Below, piece after piece: positions 1 to 10,606 of a stretch of DNA of 64,000 nt. The stretch comes from Pictodentalium vernedei (lineage: Eukaryota; Mollusca; Scaphopoda; Dentaliida; Dentaliidae). The stretch covers positions 60,940,241-61,004,240 of the forward strand of contig CM062289.1 in the NCBI GenBank assembly GCA_031216915.1. The letters are read 5' to 3'. A program made the translations under genes and the position numbers. The first letter of the stretch is position 1, and each line of letters opens with the position of its first letter. The notes beneath the pieces were generated by a model. That model saw only the letters and a list, made by a program, of their open reading frames with translations, did no database searches and was not told the DNA's origin.

Positions 1-941
1 TCGGAAAAATAAATAAAATTTCAATTTTCCTTTTATAAACGCAATTAAAATGGATTGTCGAGATGATTGGGTCATTGAAGAAGCGTTTCGGGGCAATTTT
101 GACTTTGTCAATGTTCGAGTTGAATGTGACAAAAATAAGTGTAAACAAAAATAGTTCTTTTTTACCTTAATCCTATTTACCAAAAAGGTTGGGGAAATTG
201 TTAATGCTAACGTTGGCATGTGATGTGGAACTCTAAGTATAATAAACCTTTTATCGCTCCAATGAAGTAATCTGGGTTGTCGCATCCCGTCTCGTTGAGA
301 AGGTCAGATTGACGGATCAAACATGTTGCCTGTGGCAGCGTGTTGGATCCGGCGATCTGCCTTCCTCAACTCGACGTAACACTTCGACTCAGATCACTTC
401 ACTTTTGCGATAATATGAATACACAACAAACACAAATACTAACTATCACAATGCAGAAGAAAATATAAAATCACTAAATATAATTTTAACGCAGCGGAAA
501 TTTTGTGATTATGTTTTCCTTAATAATTTATTATATATTATTTTCTTTCCCAAAATTGCCCATTATCAAACTCGGCCGATATTACTTCAAACTCGGCTGA
601 TATGGCGGCGATCTGAACCAGACTAGAGTTGTTCCCCTTGATGCGTTACTCGGCGCAACAAATTTCTGTACATCCCAATGTTCACAGTCATTCGCCGAAC
701 GCTATCTGGAAAAGTGGCTTTAATTGGAATTGTTTGAAGCGGAGTTTGGTATAAAGAGGAATTAAAGATGGAATGAGTAATGATTAGGTGAATGAAGAGA
801 AGAGAATTGTACAGAAAATTCGCCGCAAACTAAAATTTCGAGTGGTGAGTGAAGATTCGACGAACTTGGAGAAGAGGTAGTTGAGCTTGTTAAGCTTCTC
901 GTCTTCCTAGTAGGGAAGCCGAGACATTCCGATAGCTGAAC
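1..941. other. AT-rich stretch without recognised gene
   Basis: I see no convincing coding exon, RNA gene or element boundary here. Two short 'aactcgg' repeats near 572-605 are the only local structure noticed. Confidence 0.5.
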
Positions 942-1248
942 TACAGTTGAAACTAGAAGTCCTGTCACGAATTGTGCACTTATCTAGGGTTAATTGCGCG
1001 ATGGAATTGCGCGCAATTGCCATATCGAATGGCATCCAAAGTACGGCAGGTTCTCTTTGTTACTCATAGCAAACACATGCAATGTTTCTGCCAGTGGACC
1101 TCCGGGTTACCCGGAGGTCCATTGGCTGAAACATTGCTTGTGCACAAGCCATATGCACAGAATTTGATAGCTTTACTTGGTCCATAACGCATACATTAAC
1201 GCGCATATCAACGTGCTATTTGTGACAGGACTTCTAGTTTTAACTGTA
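942..1248. mobile_element. MITE family A, copy 1 (TA-flanked palindromic element)
   Basis: Terminal inverted repeats of about 27 bp (TACAGTTRAAACTAGAAGTC at the left, its complement at the right) bound a 307-bp non-coding element. Both ends carry TA, the duplication expected of Tc1/mariner-type transposition. A central palindrome at 1091-1125 (core ggacctccggg/cccggaggtcc) forms a hairpin. Related copies lie at 14033-14350 and 27232-27549, with a longer relative at 5177-5850. No transposase is encoded, so movement would need a partner in trans. Confidence 0.85.
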
Positions 1249-1379
1249 AGAGTAGGAGAATAGAAAACTTCGGACTTTGTGAAAAAGAATGAGATGCATT
1301 AACACTGTCAGAAAACTGTAACAGATCTGAGAAGTTTTACAATTATTTGCTTTATTTTAATAAAAAAAGATTTTATAAA

Positions 1380-1510
1380 TTGGTTAGTTTCATATTGGCA
1401 GATTTTTCAACAGATGGTAACTTCACATCAGCCTTCGTCCTTCAGTCTCAGGCTGATATGAAGTTCAAGTTACCTCAGGCTGATATCTCGGCCGATATGA
1501 AACTAACCAA
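1380..1510. repeat. Short fold-back element with 18-20 bp inverted ends
   Basis: TTGGTTAGTTTCATATTGGC at the left matches the complement of the right end (gccgatatgaaactaaccaa). The interior holds further 'ggctgatatgaagtt' inverted pairs. The size and ends suggest a small MITE. I cannot name its superfamily because no clear target-site duplication is visible. Confidence 0.6.
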
Positions 1511-1698
1511 GTAATAACCTCTAAATATCGGATATTAAACTAAGTCTAGGTGATAGTTGTCTTTGTTCTATGGCAAAAACAAATTAGATCCATAACACTT
1601 TGCGTGGAAATTGCATATGAGAAGAAAGGTTTTGATTCGACGCCCGTGCCGTATCTGCTGTGGACAGGTCTTTTGGCGGGCGTAAAAACTGGAGAGGG

Positions 1699-1904
1699 AA
1701 GGGGGGGGGGGGGGCAAGGGGGACGGGCAAGTGTCACGTGTCCCTAAACCCTTTCAGAAATAGCTGAGAGGAGAGAATGATAGATACGAAGAGAGACAGA
1801 GAGACAGACAGAGAGGCAGAGACAGAGAGAGACAGAGAGATAGATAGAGAGAGAAAGAGAGAGAGAGAGGGAGAGAGGGGGGGGGGGGAGAGAAGGGGAG
1901 AGAT
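1699..1904. repeat. Simple repeats: poly-G tracts and GA/GACA-rich run
   Basis: A G run near 1699-1715 is followed from about 1765 by a purine-rich (GAGA)n/(GACA)n tract ending in a second poly-G run. The apparent reading frames across it are artefacts of the repeat. Confidence 0.9.
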
Positions 1905-2012
1905 AATTTAGACCAGCTTTATCTTTACTAAAGCAGCATGGCAATAGTATTGTTAATTTGCAGGACGAGAGTGCACTCTTCACTCTAAGAATGTGAACAA
2001 AGATCCCCTTTC

Positions 2013-2068
2013 CGACCCGACGTGACCTTGGCTGTCGAAAGTGTCGTTAAAATAAATGAATTAATAAA
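2013..2068 (+). mobile_element. SINE 3'-tail fragment
   Basis: The sequence around 'gctgtcgaaagtgtcgttaa' followed by AATAAATAAATA is the terminal 50 bp of the SINE family seen more fully at 14590-14936 and 15525-15762. The head and body are missing, so it is a 5'-truncated copy. Confidence 0.65.
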
Positions 2069-2084
2069 TAAATATTACCATCCC

Positions 2085-2995
2085 AAAAATTATAGATCAT
2101 CTGCAGTATGACGCTGCAAGAATCCTAACAGGCCTAACGCGATCCGCCTCTGCAGGTTCTCTTCTATCTGAACTTGGTGGGACATCTTTGCAGAAAGGCA
2201 GTGAAAGACAGTTTATGTACTCTTTTTACGATTAGTAATAATGAGATACTAATTACCTTAGATCTCTGTTGACACCAAGAACCCACGAGGTCTCATTATA
2301 CAGCCATCGAAAACGCACAGGATTTATTTGTTAATCATCAAGAACCCACCATTTTAAAAATTATTTTTCCATCGACCACACATATCCGGAACGACTTGCC
2401 GAATACATTACCCGGCGATATCGCTCAAACTAAGTTGAAACAGATAGACGCACCGCTGTCCTATATTCCTAAACCTCCTGTTTATTTCCGCTTTGGCAAA
2501 AGAAAAGCCAATATTCTTCACAGAGCAGTGCGTAATAATTGCAGTGACTTAACCCTTTACCCAACGAATCGCCCGCATCCGACCGCGTAATATGCAAATT
2601 CAGCAGCTGAAAAAATATTATTTTTCGAAAAATTTCAACAAAACCATATCATGTGACCCCTCTTTGGAACGAGCTCGTCGAGCTCGTTCCAAAGAGGAGT
2701 CACATGATATGGTTTTGTTGAAAGTTTTTGAAAAAAATTAAAAAATGATATTTAAAATAATAAATTTTGAAATCGTCTGTGTTGGGTAAAGGGTTAAATA
2801 AAGATAAATTTTAAAATTACATATCGGAGACCCCGAGTGTGAGTGTAGGAATCGGTATGAAAATGCACATAATTATGTTTTTGACCGTATTCGGTACAGC
2901 CACATTAGAAATGATTTACTTCATTCCTTTATTGATTTCGATATAACATCCGAATTTGACCTCCTTTTACTGCATGCCAACACTGACAACTAATT
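2085..2995 (+). pseudogene. LINE ORF2 C-terminal remnant (APE-type non-LTR element)
   Basis: Read in shifting frames, the plus strand encodes the region downstream of a LINE reverse transcriptase. It starts with 'QYDAARILTGLTRS', runs through 'DIAQTKLKQIDAPLSYIPKP' (2420-2490) and 'NILHRAVRNNCSDL', then resumes after an insertion with a cysteine-containing 'CECRNRYENAH' segment (about 2835-2870). These are typical C-terminal blocks of jockey/CR1-type LINEs. A piggyBac-like MITE (2549-2797) sits inside at a TTAA. Several stops and frameshifts show it is dead. The 5' side is truncated. Assignment to a clade is not possible from so short a piece. Confidence 0.7.
2549..2797. mobile_element. piggyBac-like MITE, copy 1 (TTAA target)
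   Basis: The element begins TTAACCCTTTACCCAAC and ends GTTGGGTAAAGGGTTAA, giving a TTAA duplication and CCC-starting inverted repeats as in the piggyBac superfamily. A nearly perfect palindrome of about 90 bp (about 2632-2724) is centred on 'gagctcgtcgagctc'. It interrupts a LINE remnant. Relatives lie at 29168-29282 and 50964-51211, with a partial copy at 11188-11306. Confidence 0.85.
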
Positions 2996-3732
2996 AAAAG
3001 TCCGTCAATCAGTTTAGCTGGTGAAATATGCAAATGTTCAGCCTGCGATATCTTTGCCATAATAAAGAAAACCACGGGCTTAAAGTTTGCAACTTCCGGT
3101 CCCTATGTTATTTAGCACTCGACGCGCTGATCTGAGCTCAGATACCTGTGAACCCGTCCCACGTCAGTGTAAATATTGTGTAAATATCTCATATTTGTTT
3201 AATTATCAGTAATCAAATTACTGTCTTCTGAATAAGAATAGCTGAATCCTCATACGAAGAGGGATTTTTTCATAAGTTGTGTACCTTGTTCAATCCTTTT
3301 TGCATTTTTTTTTTGCAAAGGGTCGAGAAAAACGTTCACGTTCGTTGATTGATCGACGTCTATTCCACAGAAAAACAAAGAGAAAACGAGCCTGGTCGTC
3401 CGAAGGGATAGAACTATGACGGGATTCATACATAATTTGTACCCATTCCCACACGTTCATACTCCAATAAAGATTATAAAAATTGCATTCAATTTTTAAT
3501 TGTTTGTCATCTGAATGTCAATTTAACCAAGTCTCGATTAGCAATATTTCTAGGTTTCATTCACAGAAACTGAATAATTATGTAATTATTCATCAGAAAG
3601 TTGCATCTTAGTACATAATTCTACGAACTGCACCTCAGAAGAAATCCGCGACTCATGTCTTTTTCAAATTTCTCGGATGCCATACAATACAAAAGGATGG
3701 TGGTTTTGTTTACATTGGCGTGGCGGGGTTTT
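2996..3732. other. Non-coding stretch, no gene recognised
   Basis: This probably includes the 3' UTR of the LINE remnant to its left. The segment 3423-3503 recurs in inverse orientation at 13388-13467. Nothing else is supportable. Confidence 0.4.
3423..3503 (+). repeat. Dispersed repeat, inverse copy at 13388-13467
   Basis: The roughly 80-bp segment around 'cacacgttcatactccaata' is repeated almost exactly as reverse complement near 13430. The element type is unknown. Confidence 0.75.
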
Positions 3733-3943
3733 GACGCGGTTTCGATACAATGTGACGCTATAAATCGAGACATACTGTCACAAACAGACAATAATTGACC
3801 AAGCCCAATCCAATGTTTTCTGCGAGAAACAGAAAATCACGGAATTTATTTTTCAAGGCATGATTCGTCAGAATAATATTCAGTGGTTTCGTGTTTGAAT
3901 TTGTACAATGGTCCCAGTGCAGTAAATCTGCGTATTTGTTTTA
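3733..3943 (+). repeat. Dispersed direct repeat, first copy
   Basis: About 210 bp, including 'ctataaatcgagacatactg' and 'cccagtgcagtaaatctgcg', recur in the same orientation at 6532-6745 with roughly 90% identity. No coding sense. It may be part of an uncharacterised element or a segmental duplication. Confidence 0.85.
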
Positions 3944-3952
3944 ATGCAAGGG

Positions 3953-4053
3953 GGGTCTGTCGGTGGCCGAGTGCTGTGCGTGGTTCAGTATAGTTTCGCT
4001 CGGCGGTTGGTGCCGAAGGAAACTCTCTCGCGTGGGTTCGAACCCCCGCCATG
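3953..4053 (+). ncRNA. tRNA-like sequence (class-II tRNA pseudogene or SINE head)
   Basis: 'ggtggccgagtg' resembles the A box of Leu/Ser tRNAs, and 'gggttcgaaccc' is a good B box about 70 bp downstream. A full cloverleaf with a 7-bp acceptor stem does not form by eye, so a functional tRNA is unlikely. A tRNA-derived SINE promoter or a decayed tRNA copy fits better. Confidence 0.4.
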
Positions 4054-4376
4054 CTAATGTGAATAATTATGATTTATTTCAGATTCAGTTGTTCGGAATA
4101 TATCTGTTGGTGGAATACGGTTAACCGCAATTTGCTTTTCCGTCCAACTTATATATTCTAGACGGGTGGATCTAAACATAATCAAGACTGGTTCTAGGCC
4201 ATAACTGCGTAGATTTCCTTACAGGATGTGACTGGTGGCCCGAGAGCGTGGGTGCTTTGGTGTTCTTGCTTGGAAATATTTGAAATTATGTCCTCAAAAG
4301 GAGTCGATGGTTTACATTACCGTAAATACCGACCTGTAGTAATATGCCAATAACGAACACTCTTTTCCGAAAGACG

Positions 4377-4636
4377 TACAGTACGTGGAGAGTGTATTAT
4401 CATTAAATCACCCGCGGAGTGGATATTCCACCCGAGCAATAATTGCAAATTTGTTGCAAAGCATAACCATCACAAGCAAGTTCCAGCCAATGGACCTCCG
4501 GGTTAAACACGGAGGTCCATTGGCTGAAACTTTGCTTGTGTTTTTTTGTCTATATGTACAGAATTTGAAAGTGATAATGTGGGTGATACTCCGCTCCGCG
4601 GGTGTTTTAGTTACAATCCACTCTCCGCGTACTGTA
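4377..4636. mobile_element. MITE family B, copy 1
   Basis: TACAGTACGTGGAGAGTG at the left is mirrored by cactctccgcgtactgta at the right, with TA at each end. The arms continue through 'aaatcacccgcggagtgg'. The central palindrome 4487-4525 is the same 'ccaatggacctccgggtt' core found in family A, although the ends are unrelated. It lies about 200 bp downstream of the SLC22 poly(A) signals. Confidence 0.85.
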
Positions 4637-4825
4637 TCAGTGGTAAAAGAACAGTCGAACCTATTGTGGTGATGTGGAGAACGTTATAGATACAGCTGCA
4701 CGATTGCCAAAGGTTAAGTGTTAATGGTACACACATAGTAGGACCAATGATGATGTACCTACGTGTATAGTTAGCTCAATCAATACTACCGCGCACAAAC
4801 TTAAGCAAAATTGTGTTTTACTGAT

Positions 4826-4861
4826 TTTATTTATATTTGAACAAACAACACTGGATTTATT
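4826..4861 (-). promoter_or_regulatory. Candidate poly(A) signals of the SLC22 gene
   Basis: Two AATAAA hexamers on the minus strand (4861-4856 and 4831-4826) lie 32 and 62 bases beyond the SLC22 stop codon, a plausible cleavage/polyadenylation distance. Confidence 0.5.
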
Positions 4862-4892
4862 CATTACTTTAAGAGATTGTGAGCTACGTTTC

Positions 4893-5093
4893 TCACATCT
4901 TGTTCATTACTTCCATTTCTTTATTTTCGTTCATCCCATTTGACTCCTGGAGCATGTGATGTCCAACTTCAAGGCTTTCGATCGTGTCGGGTATGCCACT
5001 TTTCTTAGTTTCAGGCAGAAGCCATATGAGACCAGATGATACGAATGAGGTTACGGCAATAACCATATACAACAGGGTTCCGTTTAGCTGATC
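4893..5093 (-). CDS. SLC22-type solute carrier, terminal exon
   Basis: This exon encodes 66 residues and a stop. It starts in phase 0 after a good acceptor (tttctatcacag) and opens DQLNGTLLYMVIAVTSFV, the last membrane helix. The diagnostic major-facilitator tail follows: 'LLPETKKSGIPDTIESLE' corresponds to the LPET-K-x-LPxTIE signature at the end of SLC22 transporters. A hydrophilic cytoplasmic tail of about 30 residues (HHMLQESNGMNENK) ends the protein. The family moves organic cations, anions or zwitterions across the plasma membrane; the substrate cannot be told from this end. It joins the exon at 10910-10982 in phase. Nothing looks damaged. Confidence 0.85.
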   Translation of the reverse strand, partial: DQLNGTLLYMVIAVTSFVSSGLIWLLPETKKSGIPDTIESLEVGHHMLQESNGMNENKEMEVMNKM

Positions 5094-5176
5094 CTGTGAT
5101 AGAAAATAAAACACAAGTTCTGTATTAAATTGCACATGTAATTATCATTACACAAACAATGACCTAGTATGGTTCA

Positions 5177-5850
5177 TAGTTCAAAGTAGAAGTCATGTGA
5201 CTGTATTGTGCACTATTTTGAAGTAATAACTGGCGAGTACGTGTTCTATTGTCCCCGTCAAACTGCACTATTGGCGTAACCCAATTCATGTAGAAAACAG
5301 CGTGACCAATTCCACAATTCTATTCTAGTAAATGGGGATCATTTGCATCATTCCTAACCTCTACTGGGATACATGCACATGTAATGAAGTACATAAATAT
5401 TAAAATCCGACTGCATATACAGAAAGAAGAGGGTGGATTACTGCTGAATCACAGCGCCAGTTCTTCTCCACTTGAGAAGTATTTATAATTGTTCACAACA
5501 GCACATGAAATACTTGCAAACTTTCATCATATGGACCACTGGGTGCAACACGTTGGTCCATGTGATGGAAATTTGAAAGTGCTTCTTGTGTTTTGTTGTC
5601 AGAAATTGTACATAATTACTAAGAGAAAAATCTATCCCACAGCGAATTAGTAATCCACCATGCAGATACTGTAGTCTCAATATTTTCTTCCTTTAAGATC
5701 GGTTTAGTTCGTGATTTCACTACCGCCCTCGCTAACAGCGCATTACACTTTGCAGTGCACAGTGCAAACGTTCTTTTGTAATTCAAAGGGTGCATTAACT
5801 AACAAGCATTTCCTATGCTAATTGTGGCAGGACTTCTACTTTCAACTGTA
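5177..5850. mobile_element. Long relative of MITE family A
   Basis: The left end (TAGTTCAAAGTAGAAGTCAT) and right end (complement TACAGTTGAAAGTAGAAGTC) resemble family A, but the element is 674 bp. Its centre is a different palindrome (about 5526-5566, arms atatggaccac/gttggtccatgtgat). Internal inverted pairs also occur, for example 'ggtggattac' near 5431 against 'gtaatccacc' near 5650. It sits in the last SLC22 intron. No coding capacity. Confidence 0.6.
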
Positions 5851-6205
5851 TATGGTGTCCGTTAATTTCGTTTTATATAGAGTTAAGTACCACAGTATAT
5901 GATATATTAGACTTTTATCAAACTGTGTAACAAATGTATCTTACCTATTGCATTTTATATAATGATGCAGCAATTTCGACAATGAATAATAAATTACAGA
6001 TTTGTATCCTTTTATCGTGAAGTGGTTATTGTCTGCTGGCATTAGAACAAATAAAGGAAGAAAAAGGGAATCACTTTCACTGTCAGTCGAATATACATTT
6101 CGGCTAACGATATACATAAAGATGCGATGTTTCGACACCACTGTGATTCTTTGGGAATTGTATAGAGTAAAAGATGTACGGAAATACAATCTGATAAAAA
6201 TGGGA

Positions 6206-6335
6206 GTGTTGTGGTTCAGTGTCAGAGCACTGGGCTTCAAATCGACAGAGACAGTTGCTCGATGGATCTATCCGGGAACTTTGGTTTCCACTACCCGTAA
6301 AACTGTCCGGCACGGTTTGACCCCGGATGTCAAAA
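6206..6335 (+). mobile_element. SINE fragment with tRNA-like head
   Basis: 'gtggttcagtgtcagagcac' followed by 'cttcaaatcga' looks like a tRNA-derived head (compare 14590). It is joined to a short piece of the common SINE body ('ctatccgggaactttggttt', 'acccgtaaaactgtccggca'). The middle of the body is missing. Confidence 0.5.
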
Positions 6336-6531
6336 GTATCCTTAAATCTCAATATTCAAACAAACGTGAATTTCAGTCCTTGAAAAATCTACCCACAAAT
6401 CAAACCAGGGAATAATTTGCAACTGAATGTTATTTAAGTTTAGTCTTCAGCTCAAGAAGAAAAGCCTTATGAATTTACAAGCAAGGTACAAAAATACATT
6501 CACCGACTTGTATTAATTCTCACTCTTGTGT

Positions 6532-6745
6532 GACGCGGTTTTGATACAGTGTCCCGCTATAAATCGAGACTTACTGTCACAAACAGACAATAATTGATCA
6601 AGCCTAATCCAATGTTTTCTGCGAGAAACAGAAAATCACGGAATTTAATTTTCACGGGACGATTCGTCAGAATAATATTCAGTGATTTCGTGTTTGAATT
6701 TGTACAATGGTCCCAGTGCAGTAAATCTGCGTATTTGCTTTAAAG
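6532..6745 (+). repeat. Dispersed direct repeat, second copy
   Basis: Second copy of the 3733-3943 segment in the same orientation. It ends about 295 bp before the 46-bp satellite. The two copies differ by scattered substitutions and short indels. Confidence 0.85.
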
Positions 6746-7039
6746 AAAGGCAAAATAAAAGATTTTCCAGATCATAACTTATGATTCCGAGTACCTCATT
6801 GAAGAGTCATAGTTGGGACCTGAAAAACTTTTCAATTCGAATTGATTCAAATCGAACCAATGATTCGATTCGATCAATACGACGCCCGTTAATTCGGCAA
6901 TTTTCAAATTGCCGAGATATTCTGTTGATAAAAGAAGAGCTTAAGTGTTTACGTTGTCGAAATTACTTTGATTCCGTTTCCGGAATATGTCGCTTTTTTA
7001 CTGAATTGACCAAACAAACGAGTCAGCATGGAATGCAAT
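6746..7039. other. Unique spacer before the satellite
   Basis: An AT-rich interval with 'attcgaattgattcaaatcg' direct and inverted short repeats; similar 'cgattcgac' sequence reappears just after the array near 8610. No gene recognised. Confidence 0.4.
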
Positions 7040-8563
7040 ACTCTAGTGTAGACTGGAAATATTTATTATTGAAAGAAGACACAATACTCGAGTGGAGACT
7101 GAAATAATTTATTATTGTGAGCAGACACAATACTCGAGTGGAGATTGGCAATATTTATTTTTGTAAGAAGACACAGTACTCGAGTGGAGACTAAAATAAT
7201 TTATTATTGTAGGAAGACACAATACTCGAGTGGAGACTGACAATATTTATTATTGTAAGAAGGCACGATACTCGAGTGGAGACTGAAATAATTTATTATT
7301 GTAAGAAGACACAATACTCGAGTGGAGACTGACAATATTTGTTATTGTAAGAAGGCACACTACTCGAGTGGAGACTGACAATATTTATTATTGTAAGAAG
7401 GCATAATACCCGAGTGGAGACTGAAATAATGTATTATTGTAAGCAGACACAATACTCGAGTGGAGATTGGTCATATGAACTATTGTGTGAAGGCACAATA
7501 CGCGAGTGGGGACTGACAATATTTATTATTGTAGGAAGACACAGTACTTGAGTGGAGACTGAAATAATTTATTATTGTAGGAAGACACAATACTCGAGTG
7601 GAGACTGAAATAATTTATTATTGTAGGAAGACACAATACTTACGTGGAGACTGACAATATTTATTATTGTAAGAAGACACAATACTCGAGTGGAGACTGA
7701 CAATATTTATTATTGTAAGAAGGCACAATACTCGAGTGAAGACTGACAATATTTATTATTGTAAGAAGACACAATACTCGAGTGGAGACTGGCAATATTT
7801 ATTATTGTAAGAAGACACAATACTCGAGTAGAGAGTGACAATATTTGTTATTGTAAGAAGACACAATACTCGAGTGGAGACTGGCAATATTTATTATTGT
7901 AAGAAGGCACAATACTCGAGTAGAGACTGACAATATTTATTATTGTAGGAAGACACAATACTCACGTCGAGACTGACAATATTTATTATTGTAAGAAGAC
8001 ACAATACTCACGTCGAGACTGACAATATTTATTATTGTTAGAAGACACAATACTCACGTCGAGACTGACAATATTTATTATTGTAAGAAGGCACAATACT
8101 CGAGTGGAGACTGACAATATTTATTATTGTAAGAAGACACAATACTCAAGTGGAGACTGACAATATTTATTATTGTAGGAAGACACAATACTCGAGTAGA
8201 GACTGACAATATTTATTATTGTAGGAAGACACAATACTCGAGTAGAGACTGACAATATTTATTATTGTAGGAAGACACAATACTCGAGTAGAGACTTACA
8301 ATATTTATTATTGTAAGAAGACACAATACTCGATTGGAGACTGGCAATATTTATTATTGTAAGAAGACACAATACTCGAGTGGAGACTGACAATATTTAT
8401 TATTGTAAGAAGACACAATACTCGATTGGAGACTGACAATATTTATTATTGTAAGAAGACACAATACTCGATTGGAGACTGACAATATTTATTATTGTAA
8501 GAAGACACAATACTCGAGTAGAGACTGACAATATTTATTATTGTAAGAAGGCGCAATACTCGC
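7040..8563. repeat. 46-bp tandem satellite, 33 units
   Basis: The unit is 46 bp, built from ACTCGAGTGGAGACTG, then ACAATATTTATTATTGTA, then AGAAGRCACAAT. The first unit begins at 7040 and a final partial one at 8558. The distance, 1518 bp, is exactly 33 x 46, so no net length change has built up despite many substitutions. Each unit holds an 8-bp palindrome (ACTCGAGT, with an XhoI site) and a small hairpin (CAATA-TTTAT-TATTG). Variant units cluster: three neighbouring 'ctcacgtcg' units (about 7950-8060) and three 'gagtagag' units (about 8190-8290). It lies in an SLC22 intron. Confidence 0.95.
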
Positions 8564-8568
8564 GGAGA

Positions 8569-8857
8569 GGATCTATTCGACATGTTCTGTCTGATTCAAT
8601 TGGGAATTCGATTCGACCGAAATTTGAAATTAACAGGGACTAAACTCCCAGGAAAACATTTGAACGATAATATTGTTATTGGGATTTAATGACAAATTCG
8701 ACATCAAGGGCTACCTCGTTCTAGATAGTTTAAAGGGTGACGAAAGCCGCAGTACCAGCTGATGACTACTGAGCGCGGCAAGCAACTACCAATCTTTCCA
8801 ACTCCACATTAGCATGAACGAACGGACTGATTGAGTACTTAGAACAGAGAAAGAATA
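8569..8857. other. Non-coding spacer
   Basis: Short unique sequence between the satellite and the Tc1-like element; no gene seen. 'aactccacattagcatg' near 8801 recurs at 9153-9169 just before and across the transposase start codon. Confidence 0.4.
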
Positions 8858-10380
8858 TATACTCGCCCAAAAAAGAAAGTGTGCATTGCAGAAATTGATC
8901 AAACTCCAAAAAAATAATTTCGTAGGTGTAAAGAGTGTTAACCTGTTCATGAATAAGTTGTATTGAACACAAAAACAGCTTTCTCCGTTAAAATTGCATT
9001 AACGTTGAATGACGTGCTGCACGTTTGTGAAAAGGCATGTTTTGCACGTGGAAAGTCTGAAAATTCATGCAGCAGTGTGAATCCTTGGGTATTTAAACAC
9101 TAAAGTAAGGCCTTCCTATCGTTCACATTCAAACTAGCGTTGCTGTTAAAACGACTCCACATTAGCATGCCAAGATTGACAATGAATCAACGTCTCCTTG
9201 CCCTGGATATGATTAGAGCTGGCAGAACACACAGAGAGGTTGCCCTGCATTTGAACTGCCACCGTAACACTGTAGACAGGCTAGTCCATCGACATGCACA
9301 ACATGATGACGTTCGAGATCGACCCCGCTCCGGGAGACCCCGAGTTACCACCCCTGCACAAGATCGGTATATCCGTATCGTCCATCTCCGGAACCGGCAA
9401 CAAACGGCAACGACGACAGCCAGGAACATCCCTAACCTGAGACGGATACATCCTCAAACAGTAATCAACCGGCTGAGAGAATACGGCTTACGTCCTCAAA
9501 GACCTGCAATTCTTCGATTTTGACGTTATGACATCGTCGTGCTCGACTGCAGTGGTGTAGACAACATCTCAGGCATCCCTTACACTGGTGGCGACGTGTT
9601 TTATTCACAGATGAATGTCGTTTCCATCTTTCATCATGAGATGGCCGCCAGAGAGTGTACAGACGTCGAAACGAACGCTACACAGATCCATGTGTCGTGG
9701 AGCGAAACCGTTATGGGGGAGGGTCTCTCATGGTGTGGGGTGGCATCACTGCCCGTAACAGAACTGAGCTGGTCATTATTGATGGCAATCTCAATGCAGC
9801 CAGATATCGTGATGAAGTGCTTACACCTGTTGTTGTCCCATTTCTGCAAGGTCACGGCCCCGGCGTCATTCTACAGCAGGACAACGCCCGACCCCACGCA
9901 GCTCGTGTTGTTCAACAGTATCTGCAGCAACAACAAGTGGATGTTCTTCCCTGACCCACAAATACGCCCGATATCTCACCCATTGAGCACGTATGGGACG
10001 AAATGAAACGTCAGCTACGCCGGCTTCCCCATGCACCGTCAACGCTTGTGGAACTCCAAAGACAGCTTATCAGAATATGGAACAACATCCCACAACACTT
10101 CCATGCTAACTTGTTCGCTTCCATGAGGCGTAGATGCACAGCAGTAGTCGATGCAGACGGAAGTCATACCAGATATTGAGTGTGTGGCTTTTGTGTTTGA
10201 CCCTTAGAGTCTTTGACTCTCCATGGCACCAAGAGTGTTCGTCGTAGCGTAATGAAATTTCTCGTGTTGATCACAAATTGATTCATCTGTGATTGAATAA
10301 AATTTCCATGAATAAAAATGATATATATCTTTTTTAGTGTTATTTTTTAGCATGCACACTTTCTTTTTTGGGAGAGTATA
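8858..10380 (+). mobile_element. Tc1-like DNA transposon, complete but inactive
   Basis: Inverted ends of about 29 bp (TATACTCGCCCAAAAAAGAA at 8858; mirrored by ttcttttttgggagagtata at 10361-10380) differ at one position and begin with TA, the Tc1/mariner target. The 1523-bp length is normal for a Tc1 element, and the ends enclose a single transposase reading frame (9167-10179). The left flanking spacer is about 300 bp and the right about 200 bp. Confidence 0.9.
9167..10179 (+). pseudogene. Tc1-family DD34E transposase, broken
   Basis: The enzyme would cut and paste its own element at TA. An N-terminal helix-turn-helix region (NQRLLALDMIRAGRTHREVA, residues 6-25) binds the ends. The catalytic core shows D1 in VLFTDECRF (about 9598-9624), the GGGSLMVWGGI block, D2 in QQDNARPHA (about 9877-9903) and E in SPIEHVWDE (about 9976-10002). 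There are 34 residues between D2 and E, the DD34E Tc1 signature. Three lesions are visible: a frameshift near 9523-9535 and two TGA codons (9637 and 9952) at positions where the family has Trp (TGG). The C-terminus (MRRRCTAVVDADGSHTRY) and stop are intact. The ATG at 9167 gives the usual MPRLT-type start. Confidence 0.9.
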
Positions 10381-10505
10381 CAACGAAGAGACCACTAATA
10401 GACAACTTCCAGGTCATGAATTACCGAGTAGGTTGGATTACCCAATGTCAACTGCACTAACACATAAATGCCCGACAATAATGTTTGTTGTCATAACATA
10501 TGTCA

Positions 10506-10606
10506 GTGTAATGTGCATTGGATTGATCTTCGTTGGCGTAGTGTCCATTGGCGTAATGTCCATTGGCGTTATGACCGCTGGCATGATATACGTTGGCGTA
10601 ATGTCC
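10506..10606. repeat. Degenerate 15-bp minisatellite
   Basis: About six imperfect units of (c/g)attggcgtaatgtc occur in tandem. Both strands are open across it, so translated reading frames here are repeat artefacts. Confidence 0.7.

Noticed and set aside
972-1187. Plus-strand frame of 71 codons
   Set aside because: It lies wholly inside the palindromic MITE 942-1248; no coding pattern.
3953-4053. A functional tRNA gene
   Set aside because: A and B boxes are present but the acceptor stem and anticodon arm do not fold convincingly.
6002-6415. Plus-strand frame of 137 codons
   Set aside because: No recognisable domain; overlaps a SINE fragment and is open on the other strand too.
7040-8563. 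CRISPR-like array of regular repeats
   Set aside because: Units are contiguous 46-bp satellites without spacers, in an intron of an animal gene.
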